A stretch of 64,000 nucleotides of DNA from Ptychodera flava (GCF_041260155.1 NC_091943.1:21452283-21516282); one strand, 5' to 3'. Numbered from the stretch's first letter, positions 11,490 through 23,925 are shown. Notes: generated by a model not told the origin, from the sequence alone. A program made the numbers and translations.

Positions 11490-12455
11490 TTAGAGAAACT
11501 TCATGATTAGAGTCAGTATCACAGTAAGGAGGACGAGGAGCTTCAAAAACCCTCCAAGACCAGACTTGTTTAACGGCTCGTCCACTGGTCGCGTCTTAGT
11601 GGCGTAAATGACTCTGTACCAAAGTGTTTCAATTGCCTCTTTTGCACCTGCCCATTTTCCAGGACCCATGAAACGATACTGGTATGGCAGGGTGGGACCA
11701 AAGAAACACTTAAAAGCTAATTTCGGATCAGTAAGAAAAAGTTTATAAAAGTTGGGCCTGACACCAATCATTTCAGCAATTTCATCCATGTATGGAATAT
11801 AATCTACTTGTATGGTATGTCGCTGTGATTTGACATATCTTGAAGCCATCGCTTCTTTCTTATTCTTAATATCAGTCATCATGGTTTCTTGAGAAGGTAG
11901 CTTTGCAAGACCTTTGAAAACCCTTGTAGCCCAACGACACTGAAGCTCTGATATCGGATTATGGGCGCCAGGGGCTTGTACCAGTCCAATGACCGCCAGT
12001 GTACCGTGTTTCATATGTGGTGGAAATACATATTTGTACATGGTTACTTCGTTGTTGGTAACCTTCACGATGGATTCATCCACAAATTGGAAACCAAAGG
12101 TGTAGCCTGTCGCCATGACAACCTCATCGATGTCTTCTTCCACTGTACCGTCTTCAAACTCTACACAGGTTTTCAAGAAACGCTTCACATTGGCCTTGAC
12201 TTTGACACGACCAGACAAGATTTCATTTGGTAACCCATCATTCACCGTAGGATGTTGCTGGAGCACACCATGTTTCGGTAGTAGTCCATAGTTGGCATGG
12301 TTAAAACGCTGATTGAGTACACGCTCTGCAAATGATGCCTTCCAAGATATTGGAACAAAATCAAAAATCCGCCTTATACCAAATAAATCTATTGGAACAC
12401 CATTTTCTCCGACCCTACTAATCACCCAGCTTCCTCTCCTGGTGCTCAGGAAAAC
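11490..12455 (-). CDS. FMO-A, flavin-containing monooxygenase, second coding exon
   Basis: The exon begins after the acceptor at 12456-12457 in the same phase the first exon ends, giving VFLSTRRGSWVISR. It codes for residues 210-530. MATGY at about residues 323-327 is the family's ATGY motif, and the last 23 residues are hydrophobic (FLKLLVLLTVILTLIMKFL), matching the C-terminal membrane anchor of microsomal FMOs. The total of 530 residues is the usual animal FMO length. These enzymes use FAD, NADPH and oxygen to oxidise soft nucleophiles, mainly N and S atoms, at the ER membrane. No stop or frameshift is present, in contrast with the neighbouring duplicate. Confidence 0.95.
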   Translation of the reverse strand, partial: VFLSTRRGSWVISRVGENGVPIDLFGIRRIFDFVPISWKASFAERVLNQRFNHANYGLLPKHGVLQQHPTVNDGLPNEILSGRVKVKANVKRFLKTCVEFEDGTVEEDIDEVVMATGYTFGFQFVDESIVKVTNNEVTMYKYVFPPHMKHGTLAVIGLVQAPGAHNPISELQCRWATRVFKGLAKLPSQETMMTDIKNKKEAMASRYVKSQRHTIQVDYIPYMDEIAEMIGVRPNFYKLFLTDPKLAFKCFFGPTLPYQYRFMGPGKWAGAKEAIETLWYRVIYATKTRPVDEPLNKSGLGGFLKLLVLLTVILTLIMKFL

Positions 12456-13120
12456 CTACAAAGTGATAAACAAATGTATCAAGAAAACAATCAGTAGGGA
12501 ACATCATTGGACCACGGCGGCCCCTACACATCAGTGGAATTATGTTACTTTGAAATATAAACTCTTATTTTTCTAAACAACATCTTAAAGGGACAAAGTC
12601 GGCCATTTTTCATGAATTTTGTTTAATGCCAAATACAATTTATATTGTGTGACATGTTGAAAGATACTGAATGAATGGGTGCCCATGCGTGTATTCGACC
12701 AAGATTTTAGACACGATACATGAAACCGCCGCGAAAATGAATTAATTAATGGTCATGACCATTAGTTCATTTTCGCGATGTTCAAGGAATCTCAGAGGTT
12801 GGCTGGTCTAATTACAGAAATTCACTGTATATTCAAATGATAATATAATAGTATGTCATGTTCATAAAACTTTCAGGATATCTAGAAAAAAAGAACGCTA
12901 AACACCTCAGAGGCCTGATAAAAATGAGTGCACTGATAACTACATGCAATGTCTTGCCTCGTATATAATGATTTGTAAATTCATTATGAGACGAACAGTG
13001 TATGTGCCTTCACAGTTCGATCACATTTGGTTCTGTATCTAAGATATGACCATTTGCCAAATGTATTAATTGTGAATGAAGGTAGATTTTTATAATACAT
13101 TTTATACGGTGTTGTCTCAC

Positions 13121-13747
13121 CTGTGAACCAACTCTCGCCAGTTCCACCGCTGCGTCAGCTCCTGAATTGCCAATCCCGATCACCATAATACGTTTATCCT
13201 CGTAACCCTTTGATTTCTTATAATCGTGAGTGTGGACGATTCTGCCCTGGAAGTCTTCCTGCCCTGGAAATTTCGCCACATGTGGATCAACATGATGACC
13301 CGTACACACCAACACAGCATCAAAGGTTTCTGTCTTGCTCGTGTCTTTCTCCTTGTCTGTATATTCTACATCCCACTTTCCAGTTGCGTCATAGTGTGCT
13401 GATGGTTTAACGCTATTGACTTGGATTTTAAACAAAATGTACTTTCGCAAACCAAAGTGCTCAGCGTAGAGCCTGAAATACTTCATAACGTAGGTATTAT
13501 GCATGTAGTTTGGAAATTCTTTTGGTGGTGGAAAGTCACTGAACGCCATTATTTCCTTACTTGTGTTGATAACGGTTGTAGAGAACACACTTCCATGACC
13601 ATCTCTTACATCGTCATGGTATTTCCACAGTCCTCCGATGTCTGTACCTTTTTCCAAGCACACCGGTTCAAGACCCTCATCAAGACAAGATTTGATGGCA
13701 ATCAGCCCACTGGCTCCAGCTCCAAGAACAGCTACTCTTTTAGGCAT
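13121..13747 (-). CDS. FMO-A, flavin-containing monooxygenase, first coding exon
   Basis: Translation starts at ATG 13745-13747, just inside an acceptor-like CTCTCAG ending at 13749, so a 5' untranslated exon lies upstream. The exon codes for residues 1-209 and ends at the donor CAG/GTGAGA. Residues 9-14 GAGASG form the FAD-binding Rossmann loop, FQGRIVHTHDY at 166-176 fits the FMO identifying motif FxGxxxHxxxY, and GIGNSG at 191-196 is the NADPH-binding loop. The 665-base intron joins phase 0 to phase 0. All diagnostic motifs are intact, so the enzyme should be active. The numbered vertebrate FMO orthologue cannot be assigned by eye. Confidence 0.96.
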
Positions 13748-14775
13748 GCTGAGAGATCAGATAGTATTTGTTGACCTGGATAAATAGAACAATATAGAAG
13801 ATTTACACTACTGTCTGAATTGCATGGGACAATATACTGTGACCAATGAGGTTATGTAGTAGTCAGCCTGTGTGTTACGCAGTCACACGGCAAGGCTTCT
13901 AGAATGGAAAGAGACATCCTTTTATCATAACATTTCGTTCAAAATATATAACAGTTATCAGCAATTTCTATTTTTCTCTGCTTTTGTATTTTGAATAAAA
14001 TATCTCTTGAAACCGTCTACATTTTTTAAAATATTATTTTGATCATTTGATAACTAACTATAGGCTTACTCCCACACGACACTGACTACTTAGAAAGTCT
14101 GTCTTGTCTAATTCATTTTACAAGCTTAAAACGAAGATTGCAATCATTGCATTTATCAAATATGGTTTCAGCAAGGCAAAACGTGATGAATCATTACTGA
14201 AATTTTGCTCAAAAAATTGATGATAAAGATTTTTGGGCTTTTTTGCAGACAAAGTGTCAGAGGAGTATGTCATCTATATGTAGCATGTATAAATTAGCAT
14301 TTTCGGAGAGAACAATAGGTCCAACCGTTGTATTTAAATACTTTTTGGTGGCTTTGTCTGGAATTGAAATCGTTGGCAAAGTAGATCATCTATGATTCAG
14401 GGCAGACATCATACGAATATTGTTGTACTTTTAGCTTTGTTCCATTTTCTGGGTCACCATTTTTGTAGGTCACATTGTGACCTTCGTGTAGCTGCCACAA
14501 TATAAAGTCAACTCTCTCAGAAGATATCCTTAGAATCACTCTTAAAGCAGTTTCACCATCATTAATTAGTGACATATGCATACTTTTAGTTTTGTACATC
14601 CAACAGTTTTATGTTAAGTTTAAACTTCAGTTAATGCAGACAATCTGCAGAGTTAATCATTACATGTGAAGTACACATTGACCTTTCGATAATGTCAAGC
14701 ACAGAGAAAAGTACATGCTATTGCTATAAGGCTGTGTGTACGTGTTGATCACCAGGTACGAGTACGCGCACTCAC

Positions 14776-14960
14776 CTTGTTCGAGTCGCTGTCCTCGAAT
14801 GTGAAATTTATCGGATGCGCAAAGTCAGCAACGATTATGCTGGGCACAAAAATATTCAGTTTAGTGGACGTGGAAAGTTCGAGTACGCTCTTAATGTATG
14901 CAAAGTAATTAAATATACACCAGGGCTGCAGTCAGTGTAACCATGAACCTACCACAGAGG
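14776..14960 (-). other. FMO-A inferred 5' untranslated exon
   Basis: The minus strand has a consensus donor, AACAAG/GTGAGT, with its last exon base at 14776. The sequence around it (14740-15070) is homologous to 22800-23140 upstream of FMO-B, where a donor also sits in the same place at 22837. Joining it to the acceptor at 13749 would give an untranslated first exon, common in animal FMO genes. The transcription start near 14960 is a guess from the TATA-like motif. Confidence 0.5.
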
Positions 14961-14986
14961 CGTATGTAATAACATACAGATGAATG

Positions 14987-14996
14987 TTATATATGC
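14987..14996 (-). promoter_or_regulatory. TATA-like element upstream of FMO-A
   Basis: The minus strand reads GCATATATAA about 30 bases before the presumed start of the 5' untranslated exon. The matching FMO-B position reads GCAAACATTT and has no TATA. A conserved block just upstream (15005-15050, around GACATCACAGTTGAGGGCGCC on the plus strand) is shared with FMO-B at 23102-23130. Confidence 0.35.
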
Positions 14997-15069
14997 ACTG
15001 AAATGACCTTCACTTTGGAGCACGACATCACAGTTGAGGGCGCCGTCATGGTGATCTGAGCTATTGTTT

Positions 15070-16751
15070 TCCATCTATTACTGAAGTGGGTGTAAAATTG
15101 CTAAAAATACAACCACCGTACTATATGATGCGCTAACGATATAGTTCCATAGTTTGTTTGGGAAGAAAAGGACATTTTCAACACTTAATTCACCGAGTTA
15201 TCATTCATTGTGAAAAGTGGAGACTTCTATTAAGGCAGTTTATTTCGAAGAAAAACCAATACACCTTGTTTGTTTTAATTATGAACGTATGTGTGTTGGC
15301 CTTACCATAAAGGTATAAATTTGGAAGAGGAATACAAAAGTTTTTGACATACTGATAGTCCTGATCCTTGATTGTTCAACAGCTATTTTGGCCCTAGGAA
15401 TTCGATCAATGGTATTCAAAATCTTCAGTTCAACAACGTGAATCGAGGGAGAATTTACAGTCATATTGCTTGTGATAGAGGTTATATGCGATTGTGGGCG
15501 GGACTATACAGATTACGAAATACTAAATTTAGAAATCGAGCATTTTTTTCATTCATTGAGCAGATCTTGAGGAAACGAGCAAAATAAGTTTAAGGAAAGC
15601 TGGACTCTCATATATGCAGTGCTTGAGGCCAGAAATAACAAAAGTGTTTGTGATCCATCGCCTTACTACTGCAAACCAAAGAGAAATTGAAATGGAATAA
15701 ACTGGTAAAATTCAGATGTAGGTGCTGAAACAAACTAAAAGTATCGGCCGATGATTGCGAAACTGTGCCATGGGACATTAACTTTTCAGAATCAAAACAG
15801 GTCGATACCCTTGAGGTTAAAGAAAGAAAGTGTACTCTATATGTAATAACGATCATGTTGTTGAAGACAAAATTTATTGTGTCTTTGATTGCAGATTGCA
15901 TAATGATATTCGGTCACCGAATATGCCACAAGTGAGAAACGCTCAACCTTTTGCTTATATAGAAACATTCTCTACGTGTTCAAATACAATGTTTATAAGA
16001 TGGAGAAATGTAAATTCAGGCACATGATCCTTCCCTTACTAGCAAACGTGTTATGAGATCATACATACGCGGGGGGGGGGGGGGGGGGGCTGTACACATG
16101 AACGATACTATGTCAACGAGCATATGGCATAAGTGATTCATGAGCCGATACTCGGCCGGGATTTCACATTAATTTCTTTATGTAAGTTTTACAGTAGTTA
16201 GTCTTATATATCAATATATGTGAAAATGTGCCAGTATAATTAAATTCTACCTCTATTCGACCAAAAGATGACTAGCCTTAGGCCCATATCTCCTTTTAGT
16301 TCTCTTACAAAATTGATGCAGCAAAGAAGTTTACTACATGTTGTTGTTGTAATTGTTAGAGTATATACCTAAACTGCGATTACGAAAAGGGTATGACAAA
16401 CGTTATAATTGATAAGTTACTTGAAACACGTCAGGGATTTGTGCCCTATTAAACAAACACAACAACATATTTATCGATTTTCGATTAAAATAGAACAGAA
16501 AGACTATCCAAATGTGTTATGAATGAAATCTAGATACGGTTTCTTCCATGCAGGCCGACTGTGGAAAATCACTGCGCAACGACAGAAAAACAGCATATCT
16601 TAATAGCTTAGGATTGATTTGCAAGCAAAATGATGACCTAAATGCTTTAAGAACAAAAAGACTTCGAGTCAAATTCTCAAATAAATCCTGTTATAGAAAC
16701 TCATTCGACTATGGCAAACTACGTTTTATAGTTTTCGTTTACGTTTTATCA
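15070..16751. other. Spacer between FMO-A and FMO-B
   Basis: No gene is recognisable; the open frames here are short and unlike any family I know. A run of 19 G residues lies at 16071-16089 after TACGC. Homology to the 3' end of the FMO-A coding region starts at about 16752. Confidence 0.5.
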
Positions 16752-17635
16752 TCGACTGGGCGTGTTTAAGTGGCGTAAATGACTCTATACCAAAGTGTTT
16801 CGATTGCCTCTTTTGCACCTGCCCATTTTCCAGGACCCGTTAAACGATACTGGTATGGTATAGGGTTGGACCAAAAAAAACTTGGAAGCTAATTTCGGAT
16901 CAGTAAGAAAAAGTTTATAAAAGTTGGGTCTGACACCAATCATTTCAGCAATTTCATCCATGTAAGGAATATAATCTACTTGTATGGTATGTCGCTGTGA
17001 TTTGACATATCTTAAAGCCATCGCATCTTTGTTATTCTTAATATCAGTCATCATGGTTTCTTAAGAAGGTAGCTTTGCAAGACCTTTGAAACCCTTGTAG
17101 CCCAACGACACTGAAGCTCTGATTTTGGATTGAGGGCGCCAGGGGCTTGTACAACTCCGATTACCGCCAGTGTACCGTGTTTCATATGTGGAGGAAATAC
17201 ATATTTGTACATGGTTACTTCGTTGTTGGTAACTTTGATGACGGATTCATCCACGAAAGGGAAACCAAAGGTGTATCCTGTTGCCATGATAACCTCATCG
17301 ATGTCTTCTTCCACTTTGCCGTCTTTAAAATGTACACTGGTTTTCAAGAAACGCTTCACATTGGCCTTGACTTTGACACGACCAGACAAAATTTCATTTG
17401 GTAATCCATCATTCACCGTAGGATGTTGCTGGACCACACTGTGTTTCGGTCGTAGTCCATAGTTGGCATGGTTAAAACGCTGATTCAGAGTGCGCTCAGC
17501 AAACGATGCCTTCCAAGACATTGGAACAAGATCAAAAATCCGTCTTACAGCAAATATGTCTAGTGGAACACCATTTTCTCCGACCCGGCTCATTACCCAG
17601 CTTCCTCTTCTGGTGCTCAGGAAAACCTAGAGGTG

Positions 17636-17725
17636 ATCAAGAATTACGGTGTATTCAATTGGGTTCGAACTGACAACCACGGCACACGATCACCTAGCGG
17701 TGAAGCCAAAGAAAAAAAACCGCTC
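17636..17725 (-). repeat. tRNA-derived SINE-like fragment in FMO-B intron
   Basis: The minus strand reads GCCGTGGTTGTCAGTTCGAACCC, with a B-box-like GTTCGAACCC as in RNA polymerase III promoters of tRNA-derived SINEs. Two further fragments, around GGGTTCGAACTCACAAC at 17979 and GGATTCGAACCCACAAC at 19783, share the motif. No complete A box or tail is evident, so these are remnants. Confidence 0.35.
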
Positions 17726-18459
17726 AGCCTAATCCCGATTTTCAAAAAGAGTGGTGCAATAACCGAGGTTACAGTTGTTACAATTTTTCTGACTGCAACC
17801 CCTCCACACGCTGAAAAGCTCGTGAAGCAGTCGCGCTCGTACACTCACTATTACAGATCGCACACAAACTTTATCGAAGCAATTAATACATCGCTTAACT
17901 GGGCGAAAGACAACCTCGGGGACAATTCTGTCAGCCAGTAGAGCTATCTATCCAGGGTAGAAAATACGGTTTTTTTAATCGGGTTCGAACTCACAACGTA
18001 CGGAAAACGTATCAAAGGTTTTCTGTCATCTGTTCCAATTTTGCCACAGTTACCATGGAAAGAGATAAATCTAGCCAATCACAGATTTTAAGCGGGTGGC
18101 CACTTTTTACAAACAGCGCCCTCACATTGGTATTTTGAATACCAAGGAACGCCCGTTTGACCATATATGGGCATATTTAGATTACAGGTGACTGTATACC
18201 TTTAAGAAATCACAATCAGTAGGAAATATTGATGACCACTTTGACACTATTAGTGTTGTAGATCCAAATTCAAAATCGTGGGCATGCAAATCTGTCGCCA
18301 ACGACTTTGGATTACCGAAGTGTAGTTAATTGATGACATATCCACACAAAAGCGAAACAAACAGATTGTGAAACTTGTTGAAAATTGTGAACTGCTACAG
18401 ATAGTATTGACAAATGTTTCAACACTGTAGTTTACGATTAGACTTCAGGGCTTAGCTTA

Positions 18460-18640
18460 GTAGCTGTAACTTCTGATTATTTTTTCACTACTTTTGCGTT
18501 TGACAATGTCAAGTTCAGTTTCTTCCACTACTCTCTAGAGTATAATAATATGCTCAGTATTAACCTTGTCAACTCAGCCTGTATATGTGTAAACAACCTT
18601 TTTACCATTAACAAGTCAATTCTTGTATGGATGGACTAGT
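18460..18640 (+). repeat. Dispersed repeat R, copy 3
   Basis: GTAGCTGTAACTTCTGATT, a CAGTTTCTTCCACTACTC block and CAAGTCAATTCTTGT follow the order seen in the copies at 2100 and, inverted, 52290. It lies in the FMO-B coding intron and contributes to that intron being about twice the length of FMO-A's. Confidence 0.4.
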
Positions 18641-20317
18641 ATTTAAATATAAACACTAACTTTGCATTTTACGCGTAGGTATTCTGTGTTGAAAAACTAA
18701 ATGGTTGATTTTCAACATGCACCGGGGTGAAGAACAAAAACTTGGGACTGACATACAAAAGGAAAGAGTGAAAATTCATCGAAGATTGCTGCTATTGGTA
18801 CTTTAAAACGTGAACATATATTCAATGCAGCCCATCTTAACTGATACAAACTAATCTACTACTTACAGTGTCTTAGAATGCCGGTAAATTCTGTAATACA
18901 TGTTATACGGTACTGTCTTACCTGTGAACCAACTCTCGCTAGTTCCACAGCTGCATCAGCTCCTGAATTGCCGATCCCGATCACCATAATACGTTTATCG
19001 TCGTAACCCTTTGATTTCTTATAATCGTGAGTGTGGATGATTCTGCCCTGGAAGTCTTCCTGCCCTGGAAATTTCGCCACATGTGGATCAACATGATGAC
19101 CCGTACACACCAACACCGCATCAAAGGTTTCCGTCTTGCTGGTGTCTTTCTCCTTGTCTGTATATTCTACATCCCACTTTCCAGTTGCGTCATAGTCTGC
19201 TGATGGTTTAACGCTATTGACTTGGATTTTAAACATAATGTACTTTCGCAAACCAAAGTGCTCAGCATAGAGCCTGAAATACTTCATAACGTAGGTATTA
19301 TGCATGTAGTTTGGAAATTCTTTTGGTGGTGGAAAGTCGCTGAACGCCATTATTTCCTTACTTGTGTTGATAATGGTTGTAGAGAACACACTTCCATGAC
19401 CATCTCTTACATCGTCATGGTATTTCCACAGTCCTCCGATGTCTGTACCTTTTTCCAAGCACACTGGTTCAAGACCCTCATCAAGACAAGATTTGATGGC
19501 AATCAGCCCACTGGCTCCAGCTCCAATAACAGCCACTCTTTTAGGCATGCTGAGAGATCAGATAGTATTTGTCGACCTGGATATTTAGAACAATATGGAA
19601 AGGTTTGCACGACTGTGATTATTTGTGTCTGCATTGCATGGAAGAAATAATGTGACGAATGTGGGCACGAAGAAATCAGTCTGTGTGTGTATGCTGCAGT
19701 GCTTCTTGAAATGGACACTGAGATTGCTGCTCCATAATATTTCATTAGATCATAGTTGTAAGCAATTCGGATAGTTTACAATCGGATTCGAACCCACAAC
19801 ATACACCTTATTTTCCTCTAGTCGTGTACATTTCATGTTGTAATTGTGAAGTCAACGGAAGAAACATTGATTTTATCATATGTTCAATTATTTAATGACT
19901 GCAGGATCCTCCTTCATGCACTGGACATAGAAAGCGTAGAAATTCTTTCTCGTCTATGTAGTTACGAACATAAAATGACGATTGTAACCATTTTACTTCT
20001 AAAATATGGTTTCAGCAAGAACAAGCTTGATGACACAAGACTGGACTTTCACTTACAGTGACTTACTTGCATGAAAAATTAGTAATTATGTTACATAATT
20101 ACTCTTTTGTCATGCAAGGATGTAAAGAGTTCTGAACTTGACAGTAGCAGTTCGAGATCAGTGACTGCAGTGGACCCAATGAAGAAGAAGGGCTGAGTTC
20201 CTTCGAAATATCTAGGATATATAAGCTCAGAGCGGAATATATATATTATATATAATATTTTAAGTTTTGGTCGACATTGTAGACAGTACAGACTGTACAT
20301 GTCTGCATGTGAAGTAC

Positions 20318-20824
20318 TTGCTGCGGATCCGTAGCCCTACCACTCCCTTTGCTGGTTGTGTCGGGGCAGTGGGGGCTAGGGTTCAGACACTGTAAAAAGT
20401 GCACAGTCGTGCGCATTTTCAAAAATGCGGCGAGAAAGTGAGCGTTTTTCTTGCAATTCTCCAGAAAAACAACAAAAAACCATCATAATCCGGAGTCGGA
20501 ATGTATCGAGCGCCTACCTATGGAAGGATGCCTACGTTGATGTCCATTTTCCTCTCCGTTTAGTCACTTCTTCGTGTTTCAGCGAGCGGGTGACTTGGAA
20601 AAATCCGCCATCATGGATTTTAAACCGTTGACCTATGACGTCACATTTTAACATCGGGATCTCAACAAAAACGAGTTTTCTTGGTCGATACTTTGTTTAT
20701 AAGCCAAATTCAGCTCCGTAATCAAATAGACTCTCCAAAAACATTTTTTCCCACATTGTAAGTTGCTGTAAACTCCCCCAACACAACCAGCAAAGAGAGT
20801 GGTAGGGCTACGGATCCGCAGCAA
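20318..20824. mobile_element. Mutator-like MITE with 9-bp target duplication
   Basis: The ends are inverted copies for about 50 bases, starting TTGCTGCGGATCCGTAGCCC on each strand with few mismatches. The direct repeat GTGAAGTAC flanks it at 20309-20317 and 20825-20833. A 9-bp duplication with long inverted ends is the hallmark of Mutator-type elements. The 507-base body has no transposase. It lies between the FMO-B coding exon and the inferred 5' untranslated exon. Confidence 0.85.
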
Positions 20825-21639
20825 GTGAAGTACACAATTACACCAGATGATACGCAGTGGCCAAGCACATCGCTGAAACCTTTCTGTTCATTGGATTCAC
20901 TTCTATCACATCTTTCAATTTCTGAGAAAGGTCTAAATTCGACGATTACATTGTCCATAGCTTGGTAAGTCGTCCTTTTTCACAGATAAGGGGCAATTCA
21001 AAGTGTCGGCAAGTGTGGAGGCAGTGCCGTTCAAGTCACAAGTCTTGGCGGACAACGTCCAGTGACACCCCTGCCAACACGTTGACTATACATATAGGAG
21101 TGGAGACTAAATGCCCACTTATGAAAAATACCGTCAGGACACTATGTGCTCACATTCGGTTTGAATGGTCCATTCAAGAAATATTTAAACCAGGAAAAAC
21201 AAGAATGACAAAAGCAAATAAGGTATCCAACTTAGGTACTGGAGGTCATCTTTAGGAACATGCATATCAACTTCTATAGCAATGGGACAAGCAGATCCTA
21301 AATACATAAGCAAATGTCAACAACAAAAAACAGACAAGGCTTGATAAAAGAAAAGGTGGGAGTGGGCAAAAAATACACAAGGGATCTGGTAAAAAAGTAA
21401 TGCTACATCAGCAATCTTCTAGACCCTACCCCCTCCTGAATATCAAATGTTCTACCCCTTGGTATTACATAAGACCAAATGACAGGAAGTTGGAGGTTTT
21501 TTAATTAATGTCATGAGCGTTATCATTCTAATGTAAACAGCACTTAAGGTAGTTACAGATAGTGAAATGCCTTCAACTGTGGGCAGTGATTACAACATCT
21601 GGAATTATCCTGGATCCAAATTTCTCATCTGTTCTTGTA

Positions 21640-22655
21640 TGTCTTACATAGAAAAGTTGCAAAAATTGGTCCAAAATGAAAAAAAATCACCTCAGCTTTG
21701 TTTTCTGGATCAAATTTCCTACAAATGATACCAAATACAACAAAATTATGTTCACAGCCTTCAAAATTGTCTCACAACATATCCTGGGTTGGTGTAGGTC
21801 ATTTAAGGTCACAAACTGAGAAAATTACCTAAAATATACAAATTTTGGGGTTTCCCAACGCTTTGAGCAGAAAATTTATCTAATAACATCTTTTGGGACT
21901 TTATATCAAATTACAAAGCTATCAAACAAGGGACTTTATACCAAATTACAAAGCTATCAAACAAGTAATGTTGAGATAAAGTTTTCTTGACCAAAAATGA
22001 CAATATTGTCTTAAAAATACAAATTTTTATATTTCAGGACAATTTCCACATATCTAACTATTGTCATCTCTGTACGTCTGTGTACCAAATATGAAAGCTG
22101 TCTGTCCAGGGGTTTTAAAAAGGAAATACTGTTTAAGATTTTTTGACCAAAAATGACAAAATTGCTCAAAAATAGTAATTTTCCCAATTTTGTCATAATT
22201 TCAACAAATTAGAAGAGTAACACCCTTGCAAAGAGACAACCCAAATTTGAGAGCGATTGGGTTGGCGGTTTCAGAGAAGAATTTTTACTGGAAATGAGAA
22301 AAATCACAAAAAAATTCAGCAAAAATACAAAATTAAGGATATCTTCACAATATTCATAAAACTCTATAAGGTTCACCTAAGGTACTTGCACACAAATTTT
22401 CAAAGCAATCAAAAAAGCGGTTCTTGAGTTATTTATTCTTAACCATTTTCACATTTTGTGAGCTCATTTGCATAATTTTGGCACTGCAGACTTCATTTGA
22501 ACAAAATCCCATCTATAGCCCAGGATGCATCCAAACACCAAATACCAAGCTGAAACGTTCAGCGGTTTGTGTGTTTTTGATGTTGACGGACATACTGTAC
22601 ATACATACATACATACATACATACATACATACATACACACACACATACATACAGA
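21640..22655 (+). repeat. Diverged repeat ending in (CATA)n
   Basis: Phrases such as TTGACCAAAAATGACAAAAT recur through this stretch and also in the interior of all three X elements (26520-27060, 41130-41710, 44340-44900), so these share an ancestral repeat. It closes with a CATA microsatellite at 22599-22652. TTAAGGTAG at 21544 and a degenerate GAGGTGCATACTA at 22788 may mark an old TTAA-type element around it. No coding sequence is seen. Confidence 0.45.
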
Positions 22656-22836
22656 CGCCATCGACTTCAGCCTATACGATAAACTCACATTGGTATAACC
22701 AAATGTGCACTTATGAAAAACGCTAATTGCTGAATTTCCACCAAGGAAATTGGAATGTTCGATTAAAACGAATAGCTACCGCATAGGGAGGTGCATACTA
22801 TAAGTTTAAAGCTGTGTTAACATGTTACCCACTCAC

Positions 22837-23010
22837 CTTGTTGACCTCGTACGTGCACCTTATTGGCTTTTTCTACTGAGAGAACGACTATGCTAAACAG
22901 CGATTATGTTGGGTGTAAAGAAATGCTTCGACAATCAACTGACGGTGAACAGCTCCAATCCGCTCGCAGTGTGTGAAAAGTAATTGCAGTAGGGCTGTCA
23001 GTCTATTGAC
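22837..23010 (-). other. FMO-B inferred 5' untranslated exon
   Basis: The donor GTCAACAAG/GTGAGT ends the exon at 22837, matching the position of the FMO-A donor at 14776. Flanking homology to the FMO-A upstream region runs to about 23140, which shows that the promoter region was part of the tandem duplication. The intron to the FMO-B coding exon would be about 3.3 kb, swollen by the MITE and other repeats. Confidence 0.45.
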
Positions 23011-23157
23011 CTACCACAGAGATGATTATAATGTAGCACAGAAATAACTGGACACAATTACAGTTGTAAATGTTTGCACTTAAATGACCTTTATCATGGA
23101 GCAAGACATCACGGTTGAGGGCGCTGTCATGGTTAGCTCAGCCATCACATCATTTAG

Positions 23158-23180
23158 ACGACGACGACTACTACTAGTAC

Positions 23181-23236
<56 letters not shown>
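23158..23236 (+). repeat. (AGT)n microsatellite at the 3' end of LINE L-A
   Basis: About 20 AGT units. On the minus strand they read ACT and directly follow the 3' end of LINE L-A, so they are either its tail or the target. Confidence 0.9.
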
Positions 23237-23551
23237 TGTTTGTTAGAGTGACATGTAATTACCAAAGTATATAACTCAAAGAGAAAAATACAGGATGAAT
23301 TACCCAGCCCATCGGGCTTATAAGTCACAATGAAATATAATTCATTTAACAAATCTTTGAGGGTGCTATATAATTAGAAAAACAAAGAAATCTCACAAAT
23401 CACTAATTAGGAACATACAAAACATTTCGTCGCCTATTAAAAGCTCTAATAATGAATTTTGAGGTGACTCTTGGGTGATTTACCATGATATGTTTTAGCT
23501 TACATATATCATCGTAAGAAAAAAAATTCAGGACAAGATTCACTTACAGAA

Positions 23552-23755
23552 TTATATAAAGAAAACCGTTAAGTCATCATACAATGAGCAATGGAAAATA
23601 AAATGAACTTCATCCTCGACATCATTCGAATCACATAGTTTACATGTACGATTGGCCACTGCCTCGCCTCTATATCGCCCTGTTTCAACCCTGAGAGGAA
23701 GGATACCAAAACGAAACTGGGCAAACAGAGACCTTTCTGATCGAGATAAGTCCAA
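23552..23755 (-). pseudogene. LINE L-A ORF2 C-terminal segment
   Basis: Sixty-seven codons include CKLCDSNDVEDEVHFIFHC, the CxxC...HxxxxC motif found at the C-terminus of many invertebrate LINE ORF2 proteins. It is separated from the reverse transcriptase by a frameshift region. Confidence 0.75.
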
Positions 23756-23925
23756 GTTTAGGTAGCCTTCAGTGCTGTACTCTGTCTTAAAAGTGGAATA
23801 AGTACGGAGTTTTGGTTTATTTAATACATCATTGTACCAATTTTCAACACACTTAATTGTTTGTTCTCCTTGACCCTATCTATGTCACAAGTGTCACATC
23901 ATCAATGTCTAAACTTTCAAAAATA

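Larger units (their letters stand above)
16752..19548 (-). pseudogene. FMO-B, duplicated flavin monooxygenase with broken second exon
   Basis: Exon 1 (18922-19548) is intact, encodes 209 residues and differs from FMO-A at only six: I8, I59, M104, D118, I171 and D183. Its donor CAG/GTAAGA is good. Exon 2 starts at 17626 in the right phase and is open to about 17095, where one A is missing from a run relative to FMO-A. Just beyond, the Gln codon CAA is TAA (17061-17063 in the original frame), and a further indel lies at 16855-16880. Homology stops near 16752, so the last 22-30 codons with the membrane anchor are gone. A truncated product of about 385 residues could still be made, but the substrate-side domain would be incomplete. 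Confidence 0.9.

Noticed and set aside
22464-22726. His/Tyr/Thr-rich frames on both strands
   Set aside because: They translate the CATA microsatellite.
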